In this document: positions 40,785-48,475 of the stretch, in pieces | Layout of the letters: every line of letters starts with the position of its first letter | Position numbering within the stretch: position 1 is the stretch's first letter | Origin: Tenacibaculum soleae | GTDB lineage: Bacteria > Bacteroidota > Bacteroidia > Flavobacteriales > Flavobacteriaceae | Length of the DNA stretch: 64,000 nucleotides | Assembly: GCF_001693415.1 (NCBI RefSeq) | Contig: NZ_MAKX01000002.1 | Coordinates: 310,001 to 374,000, forward strand | Direction: 5' to 3' | Translations under genes and position numbers: made by a program | Notes under the pieces: model-generated | Seen by the model: only the letters and a program-made list of their open reading frames with translations | Told to the model about the DNA's origin: nothing | Database searches by the model: none

Positions 40785-42316
40785 AGGTTTAGCTGTTCTT
40801 TTACAAATATTTCCCATTCTGCAAACTTTTCACTTCCCATAACTCTTTCCATTTTTACTTGACCTCCTTTTTTCTTATTTCTTTCGCTCCAATTATGAAA
40901 AATAGCAGCTGGTATTATAGTTACTTTTACACCTTCTAAAGCTTTACTCCGAGCTACTTTGTAATTTTTATTTGCTTCTTTTAAAAATGTATCTAACTTT
41001 TCAGCAACTACCGGTTCATCTTCTTTTAAATCTGTTCCAATATACCAAGTATGATAAAACTCATCGTCTTTATGTCGTTTTGCACAAATAGTATATTCTG
41101 TTATTTGTGTATTAAACTGCTCTTCTAAATACTTCATTCCTGCATCCATTTTATTAACAGACAGTTGCGAACCAACTGTATTTAAGAAAAACTTAGTTCG
41201 CCCTGTAATTTTTATTTCTGCTCTTTCAACATCAGTAAATTCAATTGTATCACCTATTATATATCTCCATAAACCACTTACCGTACTTATAATTAAAACA
41301 TAGTCCTGATTTAACTTTACATCTTTTAAGGTAATAGAAGGCGCATCATTTTTTAACGCCCCATCTGAAAGTATGTATTCAGGTTTAAAAGGAACAAACT
41401 CAAAATAAATACCTTCATTTGTATTTAACTGCATTGCGTCTGTTTCTGGTCTTACTTGTGTTGCAATGTACCCTTCGGATGCTAAATAGGTATCTATTAC
41501 AGTTACTTCTTTACCTAATAAAGCTTTAAAACTTTTTTCATAAGGACCAAAGGCCACACCTCCTGACGTATACACCTTAAGATTAGGCCATATTTCATGA
41601 ATATTATTTAGGTTATGGTGTTCGATTACTTTTTGAAGCATTAATTCTATCCAAGATGGAATTCCGCTTAAAGCACCAATATCCCATTTTTTTGCATCTT
41701 CAGCAATTTTTTGTACCCGCGTATCCCAATCACTTATTTTAGCAATATCTTCCCCTGGTTTATAATAGCTTTTAAACCAGAAAGGAATATTACTTGCGGT
41801 TATACCACTTATTTCGCCTTCTTCTTTGTCATCTTTTCGTTGATTTAAATCCGTAGAACTACCTAGCATCATAATTTCTTTCTCGAAAAAATCAACCGGC
41901 AAGTCGAAATTTTTAAGAGCCAATACTTGTTTAATTCCTGATTGTCTTATCACTTCTAACATTTCGTTTGTAACAGGTATTCTCTTACTTTCTGAACCAG
42001 TTGTACCTGAACTTAGCGCAAAATAATCTGGACTATCAGGCCATGTTACATTTTCTTGTCCCTCATGTAATTTATACCACCACTCTTTATTCATTGCGTC
42101 GTAATCAAAATAAGGAACTTCTTTAGCAAATGAAACTACATGTTTATCTGTATTTAAAATATCATCAAATTTATACTGCTTACCAAACTGTGTGTTTTTA
42201 GCTATAGTTAATAAATCAGATAATACTTTTTTTTGATTTTCTATATGATTATCACTACTTACTAATGCGTTTGCCACATCAATAACACCTTTTATAATAC
42301 CTCCTAAAACTGCCAT
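40781..42316 (-). CDS. GH3 auxin-responsive promoter family protein
   Basis: Adenylate-forming acyl-amido synthetase fold (GH3). In plants GH3 enzymes join hormones to amino acids; the bacterial role is unknown. The 511 residues contain ALSSGTTGSESKRIPVT (ATP-binding loop), VYTSGGVAFGPYEKS, TYLASEGYIA and GLWRYIIGDTIEFTD, all typical. It is apparently monocistronic. Confidence 0.88.
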   Translation of the reverse strand: MAVLGGIIKGVIDVANALVSSDNHIENQKKVLSDLLTIAKNTQFGKQYKFDDILNTDKHVVSFAKEVPYFDYDAMNKEWWYKLHEGQENVTWPDSPDYFALSSGTTGSESKRIPVTNEMLEVIRQSGIKQVLALKNFDLPVDFFEKEIMMLGSSTDLNQRKDDKEEGEISGITASNIPFWFKSYYKPGEDIAKISDWDTRVQKIAEDAKKWDIGALSGIPSWIELMLQKVIEHHNLNNIHEIWPNLKVYTSGGVAFGPYEKSFKALLGKEVTVIDTYLASEGYIATQVRPETDAMQLNTNEGIYFEFVPFKPEYILSDGALKNDAPSITLKDVKLNQDYVLIISTVSGLWRYIIGDTIEFTDVERAEIKITGRTKFFLNTVGSQLSVNKMDAGMKYLEEQFNTQITEYTICAKRHKDDEFYHTWYIGTDLKEDEPVVAEKLDTFLKEANKNYKVARSKALEGVKVTIIPAAIFHNWSERNKKKGGQVKMERVMGSEKFAEWEIFVKEQLNL

Positions 42317-42427
42317 AAACCTTGTTTTTTTATCAAAAATAAGTAAGAAAAAGCATTAAACAATGTAAAAATAGCTATTGAGTTAATATTAATATTTTAT
42401 GAGTTAAAGCTTACTTTATTCCTAAGT

Positions 42428-42435
42428 TATCTTTG
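42428..42435 (+). promoter_or_regulatory. Candidate -7 box of the YtxH-holin operon
   Basis: TATCTTTG matches TAnnTTTG, 35 nt before the ATG at 42471. Confidence 0.5.
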
Positions 42436-42470
42436 TAGTATCAATAATTATTAACCTAAAAACAAAAAAA

Positions 42471-42830
42471 ATGAGCGATAATAAAAACATATTTGGAGTA
42501 TTAGTAGGAATGGCTGTTGGTGCCGGAATTGGGGTGTTATTTGCACCAGATAAAGGAAGTAAAACAAGGCAAAAAATAGCAGATGGTGCTGTTTCTGCAA
42601 AAGACACTATTGTTACAGAAGCTACACATATTAAAGATGAAGTTGCTACAAAAGCAGAAACTTTAAAAAACAATGTATCTGATACTTTAAACGCAAAAAG
42701 CAATACATTAGAAGAAAAACTAGATACTATTATTACAGATGCTAGTTATAAAGCTGAAGATGTTATTTCTAACCTAGAGTTACGCCTTAAAACATTAAAA
42801 GCTAAGAATAAAAAATTACAAACTAAATAA
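42471..42830 (+). CDS. YtxH-domain envelope protein
   Basis: The 119 residues start with a glycine-rich membrane segment (FGVLVGMAVGAGIGVLFAPDKG), which is the YtxH signature, and continue as a long amphipathic helix (DTIVTEATHIKDEVATKAETLKNNV). Such proteins are linked to general stress and envelope functions. Its stop and the ATG of the next gene share one base (TAATG), so translation is coupled. Confidence 0.85.
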   Translation: MSDNKNIFGVLVGMAVGAGIGVLFAPDKGSKTRQKIADGAVSAKDTIVTEATHIKDEVATKAETLKNNVSDTLNAKSNTLEEKLDTIITDASYKAEDVISNLELRLKTLKAKNKKLQTK

Positions 42831-43192
42831 TGTCTGTTTTTAAATCTTTACACACAAACTCAGAAAAAGCGATCGAGAAAGGCGAGGAATTTATTAAAAA
42901 TTCTGAAAAATATTATAAGCTAAAAATTTTTCAGGTTTTAACATCTTCTCTTAGCATGATTTTTAATTTTGCTATTATAGGTATTTTTATACTTATTGCT
43001 TTTATATTTTTAGCTGTTGCAATCTCATCAGTTATTGGTAACTATTTAAATAATCCTTTTTTAGGATACATTTTGGTTGCATTACTTTTTTTTGTTTTTG
43101 GACTTATTGCATATTTAGTAAGAAATCATATAGATAACTTTGTTATTAAAAGCTTATCTGAAAAATATTTTGATGATGAAAAAACACTATAA
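42830..43192 (+). CDS. Phage holin-superfamily (putative actinobacteriophage holin III) membrane protein
   Basis: The 120 residues have two adjacent membrane helices (about 40-65 and 75-98: MIFNFAIIGIFILIAFIFLA and YILVALLFFVFGLIAYLV), the pattern of the chromosomal 'phage holin family' proteins of Bacteroidota. With no lysin or phage genes nearby, it is an envelope stress component, not a lysis gene (inference). It sits between the YtxH gene and a small basic protein in one operon. Confidence 0.75.
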   Translation: MSVFKSLHTNSEKAIEKGEEFIKNSEKYYKLKIFQVLTSSLSMIFNFAIIGIFILIAFIFLAVAISSVIGNYLNNPFLGYILVALLFFVFGLIAYLVRNHIDNFVIKSLSEKYFDDEKTL

Positions 43193-43379
43193 AAACAGTC
43201 AGGAAATAACTACCGAATTAAAAAAACTACGTCTTAAACGTGATATTTCAGTTGAGGAAATTAAACTAATAAAAGAGCAGTTAAAAGAAGATTTATCAAT
43301 TGTTAATTGGGTAAAAACACTAGCTACTAATCTTGGTAAATTAGGTGTTTATAATTTTGCAAAAAAAATGATGAAATAA
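43176..43379 (+). CDS. Small basic protein of the YtxH-holin operon
   Basis: Two ATGs at 43173 and 43176 both fit and lie inside the end of the holin-like gene, an overlap of 17-20 nt. The ~67 residues (MKKHYKNSQEITTELKKLRL..) are basic and helical, and end in a weakly hydrophobic amphipathic stretch (VKTLATNLGKLGVYNFAKKMM). Conserved as the third gene of this trio in flavobacteria, as far as I recognise it; function unknown. Confidence 0.65.
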   Translation: MKKHYKNSQEITTELKKLRLKRDISVEEIKLIKEQLKEDLSIVNWVKTLATNLGKLGVYNFAKKMMK

Positions 43380-43413
43380 TATACTATATGTATCCTAAAA
43401 TTTTCTCTAACTA

Positions 43414-43458
43414 AAAAACACCTAGAAGAATCTTTGAAACATTCTTCTAGGTGTTTTT
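43414..43458. terminator. Bidirectional terminator
   Basis: AAAAACACCTAGAAGAAT and its exact complement form an 18-bp stem with a 9-nt loop, between the convergent YtxH operon and the NtrC-like gene. Confidence 0.93.
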
Positions 43459-43481
43459 ATTTATTCGTGACTTTAATACCC

Positions 43482-44645
43482 TTATTTACTTGCAAATAAT
43501 TTTATATCATTCTCTGATATTTCTTTTTCACCTAAAATAAGTAAACGTTCAACTACGTTTCTTAATTCACGAATATTACCTGTCCAATCATAGGCTTGTA
43601 ATAGTTTTATAGCTTTTTCTGAAAATATTTTTTTAGCCATTCCTTGTTCTTTTGAAATTTTATCAGCAAAAAAATCTACCAATAAAGGAATATCGTCTCG
43701 TCTATCATTTAAAGCCGGTACTTTTATTAAAATTACTGCCAAACGATGGTATAAATCTTCACGAAAGCGCCCTTCGGCTATTTCTTGTTTTAAATCTTTA
43801 TTTGTAGCTGCTACAATACGAACATTTACTTTTATATCTTTATCTGATCCTACTCGTTGAATTTTATTTTCTTGTAAAGCACGCAATACTTTTGCTTGTG
43901 CCGACAAACTCATGTCGCCTATTTCATCTAAAAAAATAGTTCCGCCATTTGCAGCTTCAAACTTACCTGCCCTATCTTTATTTGCTCCTGTAAAAGAACC
44001 TTTTACATGCCCAAAAAGTTCGCTTTCTATTAATTCAGACGGAATTGCTGCACAATTTACCTCAATCATAGATGCTTTTACCCTTTCTGATTTTTCGTGT
44101 AGCCAATGTGCTACTAATTCTTTTCCAGTTCCGTTAGGCCCTGTAATTAAAACTCTAGCATCTGTAGCTGCTACTTTTTCAATAATTTCTTTGATGTGAG
44201 TAATCGCATCGCTCTTACCAATCATCTCATAGTTTTTGCTAACTTTCTTTTTTAAGCGTTTGTTTTCAATAACCAACTCCTTTTTGTCTAACGCATTACG
44301 AACCGTATTTAACAATCGGTTTAAATCTGGTGGCTTTGAAATATAATCAAAAGCTCCTAAACGCATAGTGTTCACTGCAGTATCTAAATCCCCATGACCA
44401 GAAATCATAACCATTGGTACCTCTGGTTTTATTTTTTTAGCTTTTTCCAATACTTCAACCCCATCCATTTTTGGCATTTTAATATCACATAAAACCAAAT
44501 CGTAATCGTTGCTTTTAATCATTTCAATTCCTAATAATCCATCTTCAGCCTCTTCTAACTGATATGCTTCGTTTTCTTCTGAAATAATTTTTTTTAAAAC
44601 TCTGCGAATTGCAGCTTCATCTTCAATTATTAATATTTTTGACAT
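43482..44645 (-). CDS. Sigma-54-type response regulator without a DNA-binding domain
   Basis: The 387 residues hold a receiver (acidic pair E8-D9, phosphorylation site D54 in VLCDIKMPKMDG) and a sigma-54 AAA+ domain (TGPNGTGKE Walker A, ESELFGHVKGSFTGA, FLDEIGDMS). The sigma-54-contact loop is GSFTGA, not GAFTGA. The chain ends right after the AAA+ domain (EKEISENDIKLFASK), and the usual Fis-type helix-turn-helix is missing. It may act from solution on RpoN. It is the last gene of the ABC-mscS group. Confidence 0.87.
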   Translation of the reverse strand: MSKILIIEDEAAIRRVLKKIISEENEAYQLEEAEDGLLGIEMIKSNDYDLVLCDIKMPKMDGVEVLEKAKKIKPEVPMVMISGHGDLDTAVNTMRLGAFDYISKPPDLNRLLNTVRNALDKKELVIENKRLKKKVSKNYEMIGKSDAITHIKEIIEKVAATDARVLITGPNGTGKELVAHWLHEKSERVKASMIEVNCAAIPSELIESELFGHVKGSFTGANKDRAGKFEAANGGTIFLDEIGDMSLSAQAKVLRALQENKIQRVGSDKDIKVNVRIVAATNKDLKQEIAEGRFREDLYHRLAVILIKVPALNDRRDDIPLLVDFFADKISKEQGMAKKIFSEKAIKLLQAYDWTGNIRELRNVVERLLILGEKEISENDIKLFASK

Positions 44646-44695
44646 TATATTGTGTATTATTTTTAGCTTTTTTTATCGATACAATAACCAAGCCA

Positions 44696-45541
44696 TTATA
44701 TTTTTTTATCTATAATATGTATATCTCTTTGTGGGAAAGGAATTGAAATATTATGCGCTCTAAACAATTTATCTATTTTAAATCGGATATCACTTTGTGG
44801 TATTTGCGCCTGAAAACTATCATTTAATGTAAAAACGAGTTTAAACTCTAAAGCACTATCTCCAAAATTCTCAAAGATTACCGTTGGTGCGGGATGTTGA
44901 AAAACTTTAGCGTGCTCTTTTGCGGCTTTTAACAATAGTTCCTTAACCAACTGTACATCGCTTCCGTATGCCACTCCAACCTTTACACTTTCACGTGTTG
45001 TTGTTCCATTTTGTGTCCAATTATATAAACTATTGGTTAAATATTTATGGTTAGGAATTACCAGCACTTTGTTATCAATTGTTACGGCACGTGTTGTTCT
45101 TAACTTTATTTCTTCTACTCTACCTACTTTTTCATCTAATTCAATAATATCGCCTACATGGACACTTTTATCTAAAATAATAAAGACCCCAGAAATAATA
45201 TCTTGAAAAAAAGTTTGCAACGCTAAACCAATACCAATTAATAATGCTGATGATGCTACTAATATTGCGCTTAAATTAACACCTGCCGATGATAAACTGA
45301 TTGAAAAAACAATTAAATATAGCAACCAACTTGCAAAAGAAAAAATGGTGTTAAATTTGTTTTTATCCTCTTCTTCTAATCTGTTTTTTACAAATTTTTT
45401 AAAATATCTTAATAAATATTTTACTACAAGAAAAGCTAATATTAATAACAAAACTGTTTGTATTGTAATATCTACTTCTTTTCCTCCTATGGGAATTTTA
45501 TAGCTTAAAAAAACTTTGATTTGCTTTAATACATCTTTCAT
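44696..45541 (-). CDS. Mechanosensitive ion channel, MscS family
   Basis: Small-conductance channel that opens under membrane tension in hypo-osmotic shock. The 281 residues have three predicted membrane helices, with the pore-lining region LSAILVASSALLIGIGLALQTFFQDIISG, then the beta domain (HVGDIIELDEKVGRVEEI) and the alpha/beta cytoplasmic cage. It is 11 nt downstream of the ABC permease. Confidence 0.92.
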   Translation of the reverse strand: MKDVLKQIKVFLSYKIPIGGKEVDITIQTVLLLILAFLVVKYLLRYFKKFVKNRLEEEDKNKFNTIFSFASWLLYLIVFSISLSSAGVNLSAILVASSALLIGIGLALQTFFQDIISGVFIILDKSVHVGDIIELDEKVGRVEEIKLRTTRAVTIDNKVLVIPNHKYLTNSLYNWTQNGTTTRESVKVGVAYGSDVQLVKELLLKAAKEHAKVFQHPAPTVIFENFGDSALEFKLVFTLNDSFQAQIPQSDIRFKIDKLFRAHNISIPFPQRDIHIIDKKI

Positions 45542-45552
45542 TTAGTTATTTT

Positions 45553-46875
45553 TTATCCATTATATCGAATCCATTTCCATAAATCTTTATAAGTAGGTTT
45601 TTTACCGTACATTAAAATACCTACACGATAAATTTTTGCAGCTAACCATACTATTACCATAAAAGTAAGTAATAATAATAACATTGATATTGCTATTTCC
45701 CACCAAGCAACACCAAACGGAACACGCATTAACATTACAATTGGCGAGGTAAATGGAATGTATGAAAATATTACAGATACTGGACCATGGGGGTCATTTA
45801 TTACAGTTGCAAAACCAACATAAACCGCTAATATTAATGGCAACATAATTGGCATCATAAACTGCTGTGTATCGGTTTCGTTATCAACCGCAGCACCTAC
45901 GGCCGCAAACAATGAACTATACAACATGTACCCACCCAAGAAATAGAAAATAAATAATAGAAACATTTTTAATAACGGTAATTTAAAAATTTCTTGCACT
46001 AACATTTCACCTTTATTACCTGCTGCTTGTTGCATTGCATCCATTTGTTCGGCAGGTACTTTAGCGGTTTGCATTTCTACCAAGTCAATTCCGAAAACAG
46101 CAGAAGCAATTAAACTAAAAATAAGAAATAAAACTCCCCAGATAAAAAATTGTAACAATCCTGCGGATGCATTTCCTATAATTTTACCTAACATTAATTG
46201 AAAAGGTTTTACCGACGATACTATAACCTCTATAATTCTACTTGTTTTTTCTTCAATAACACTTCGCATTACTGAGGTTCCGTATATCATTACAAACATC
46301 ATCAACAAATACCCTGCTAAACCGCCTACTCCAATCTTTAATCCGTTGATTAATTTAGATGATTTTTCACCAGAAAAATTAAACATTTTTATATCTGCTG
46401 AAATTCTAGACTCTTTGATATGCGCTAAATCTATTCCAAAACTTGTTAGTTTTTCATTACGTAACTTTTTATCAATTCTACTTTCTAAATTTCCCATGAT
46501 AGACATACTTGGTGAATCTTTTGAGAAAAACTCAATTGAATTGGCAAGTATTTCTAAACTATCTTGTTTTGGTATGTATAAGGCTCCGTAATAATCGCCT
46601 TCTTCCACCTTTTTTTTAGAATCTTCAATTCCTAATGCTGTAAAATTTTCATACTTTATTGTTTTAGAATCGTTAAAAACATCTTTTGTAAATAATCCTG
46701 ACTCGTCAACATATACTATTTTTTTTACTTTTTCGTCATTCTTTTTCATCAAAAAGAACACCAATGCCCCCATTCCAATCATTAACAACGGACTTAAAAA
46801 AGTCATAACTATAAATGATTTATTTCTAACCTTAGCAATAAACTCTCGTGCTATAATTAATTTTAATCTACTCAT
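45553..46875 (-). CDS. ABC-2 type exporter permease (NatB-like)
   Basis: Membrane component of an ABC-2 exporter. The 440 residues have an N-terminal membrane helix (SFIVMTFLSPLLMIGMGALVFF), a large extracytoplasmic domain (about 40-180) and five to six C-terminal helices, as in NatB/YhaP-type permeases. VIEEKTSRIIEVIVSS before the second helix is the family signature. It begins 3 nt after the ATPase gene. Substrate (Na+ or drug) unknown. Confidence 0.87.
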   Translation of the reverse strand: MSRLKLIIAREFIAKVRNKSFIVMTFLSPLLMIGMGALVFFLMKKNDEKVKKIVYVDESGLFTKDVFNDSKTIKYENFTALGIEDSKKKVEEGDYYGALYIPKQDSLEILANSIEFFSKDSPSMSIMGNLESRIDKKLRNEKLTSFGIDLAHIKESRISADIKMFNFSGEKSSKLINGLKIGVGGLAGYLLMMFVMIYGTSVMRSVIEEKTSRIIEVIVSSVKPFQLMLGKIIGNASAGLLQFFIWGVLFLIFSLIASAVFGIDLVEMQTAKVPAEQMDAMQQAAGNKGEMLVQEIFKLPLLKMFLLFIFYFLGGYMLYSSLFAAVGAAVDNETDTQQFMMPIMLPLILAVYVGFATVINDPHGPVSVIFSYIPFTSPIVMLMRVPFGVAWWEIAISMLLLLLTFMVIVWLAAKIYRVGILMYGKKPTYKDLWKWIRYNG

Positions 46876-46878
46876 TTT

Positions 46879-47808
46879 TTAGCTGTTTTTATTTATTGCT
46901 TTAATAAAAATATCATTAGCACTTGGTATTAATTCTACAAAATGCTGTACTTGTCCTTGTGTTGTTAAAAATGATAGCAAATCATTTGCTGAATTACCTG
47001 TGGTTAGTCCTACATTTAATTTTAAACCATCGTTTAATAATTTAAAATCGGCAGGAAACACTTTAAAGTTTTCTTTTAATTTTACTGCTACTTCTTTCGG
47101 ATTAGCTGTATTTACCCCAACTTGAAAAGTATTGGTTCTAAACTCACGTTTAACATCCTCTAGTTTACCATCTAATATTTTGTTTGATTTATCAATCAAT
47201 GCAATATAATCACACATTTCTTCTACAGATTCCATACGATGTGTAGAAAAAATAATCGTAGCTCCTTCATCACGAAGTTGTAAAATTTCTTTAGCTATTA
47301 ATTGTGCGTTTATCGGATCAAACCCTGAAAAAGGTTCGTCAAAAATCAATAATTTAGGCTGATGTAAAACGGTAACAATAAATTGAACCTTTTGCGCCAT
47401 TCCTTTAGAAAGTTCTTCAATTTTTTTGTTCCACCAAGCACCAATATCAAATTTATCAAACCAATATTTTAATCGTTTTTTAGCTTCCGCTTTACTCAAC
47501 CCTTTTAATTGCGCTAAATACAAAGCTTGCTCACCAACTTTCATCGATTTATACAACCCCCTTTCTTCAGGTAAGTAACCAATATATTCAATATGATTAG
47601 GCGCCAACTTTTCACCATCTAAAATTATAGTACCACTATCAGGCATTGTAATTTGATTAATAATTCTAATTAACGATGTTTTACCTGCTCCGTTAGGCCC
47701 TAAAAGCCCAAAAACACTTCCTTTAGGTATTTGCATTGACACGTTATTTAACGCAGTATAATCTCCGTAACGTTTTACTATACTATTAATTTCTAATAAA
47801 TTACTCAT
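46879..47808 (-). CDS. ABC exporter ATP-binding protein (NatA-like)
   Basis: ATPase for the adjacent permease. The 309 residues show Walker A GPNGAGKTS, a Q-loop region, signature ELSKGMAQKVQ, Walker B LLIFDEPFSGFDP and H-loop FSTHRME, and a C-terminal extension of about 80 residues found in NatA/CcmA-like exporters. First gene of the minus-strand run ABC ATPase - permease - mscS - regulator. Confidence 0.92.
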   Translation of the reverse strand: MSNLLEINSIVKRYGDYTALNNVSMQIPKGSVFGLLGPNGAGKTSLIRIINQITMPDSGTIILDGEKLAPNHIEYIGYLPEERGLYKSMKVGEQALYLAQLKGLSKAEAKKRLKYWFDKFDIGAWWNKKIEELSKGMAQKVQFIVTVLHQPKLLIFDEPFSGFDPINAQLIAKEILQLRDEGATIIFSTHRMESVEEMCDYIALIDKSNKILDGKLEDVKREFRTNTFQVGVNTANPKEVAVKLKENFKVFPADFKLLNDGLKLNVGLTTGNSANDLLSFLTTQGQVQHFVELIPSANDIFIKAINKNS

Positions 47809-47921
47809 TGGCTTTGTAGTTGATTTACTGTAGCTTGTTTAAAAATCGATAATGACAAACTTACATATTTTTATACTTATTAGTAACTACTTTACTACAA
47901 ACGTTACATATTAATTGAATG

Positions 47922-47973
47922 TTAAATTTACTATGCATGCATAACTTTTTTTAAATTTACTATGCATGCATAA
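47922..47973 (+). promoter_or_regulatory. Two direct repeats with perfect palindromes upstream of marR-fadNAE
   Basis: A 23-bp sequence occurs twice, at 47922-47944 and 47951-47973, with a period of 29 bp. Each copy contains the perfect 12-bp palindrome TATGCATGCATA (47932-47943 and 47961-47972) preceded by TTAAATTTAC. The second copy lies where the -33 element of the marR promoter would be. They are the likely operators of the MarR protein. Confidence 0.75.
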
Positions 47974-47983
47974 TAAATTTTTA

Positions 47984-47991
47984 TATCTTTG
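47984..47991 (+). promoter_or_regulatory. -7 box of the marR-fadNAE operon
   Basis: TATCTTTG matches TAnnTTTG and lies only 7 nt before the ATG at 47999. The mRNA would be nearly leaderless. This position supports the ATG at 47999 as the marR start over the upstream ATG at 47966. Confidence 0.65.
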
Positions 47992-47998
47992 GCTTCAC

Positions 47999-48457
47999 AT
48001 GGATAAAGATAAATCAATAGATCATCAATTAAGAGCCACCTGGCAAGCTGTTGCAAAAATGTACAACGAGCAAGCTGCAAAGCATGATAGTACTATGGCT
48101 ACTGCTTTTGTTTTATTGAATATTGATTATGAAAACGGAACACCATCAACTGCATTAGGCCCATTAATGGGAATGGAACCGACGAGTCTTTCACGCTTAT
48201 TAAAAACAATGGAAGATAAAGGAGTAATTTGTAGAGAAAAAAGCCCTACTGATGGAAGAAGCGTTATTATAAAACTAACCGATTATGGTAAAGAAATGCG
48301 TGAAGTTTCAAAAGGTCATGTGTATCAATTTAACAACAAAATAAGAAATTTTATTACTGAAGATGAGTTAGCAACTTTCTTTAAAGTAACAACAACCATA
48401 AACAAACTTATTGCAGACAAAATGGTATATAGTGATACCGATAAAGAAGCTGTATAA
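47999..48457 (+). CDS. MarR-family transcriptional regulator of fatty acid oxidation
   Basis: The 152 residues (start MDKDKSIDHQL) contain a winged helix-turn-helix (LGPLMGMEPTSLSRLLKTMEDKGVICREKSPTDGRS) with the D-x-R wing of the MarR family, between helical dimerisation segments. The gene lies 18 nt upstream of fadN in the same operon. Two palindromic repeats just upstream suggest autoregulation, relieved by an acyl-CoA or a fatty acid (inference). Confidence 0.85.
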   Translation: MDKDKSIDHQLRATWQAVAKMYNEQAAKHDSTMATAFVLLNIDYENGTPSTALGPLMGMEPTSLSRLLKTMEDKGVICREKSPTDGRSVIIKLTDYGKEMREVSKGHVYQFNNKIRNFITEDELATFFKVTTTINKLIADKMVYSDTDKEAV

Positions 48458-48475
48458 AAACAAATCAATAAACAA

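Noticed and set aside
42830..43192. Holin-like gene as a prophage remnant
   Set aside because: It is translationally coupled to a YtxH gene and has no lysin, tail or integrase genes nearby.
47966..47998. Upstream ATG of marR at 47966
   Set aside because: It lies inside the second palindrome and upstream of the -7 box; the ATG at 47999 fits the family N-terminus.
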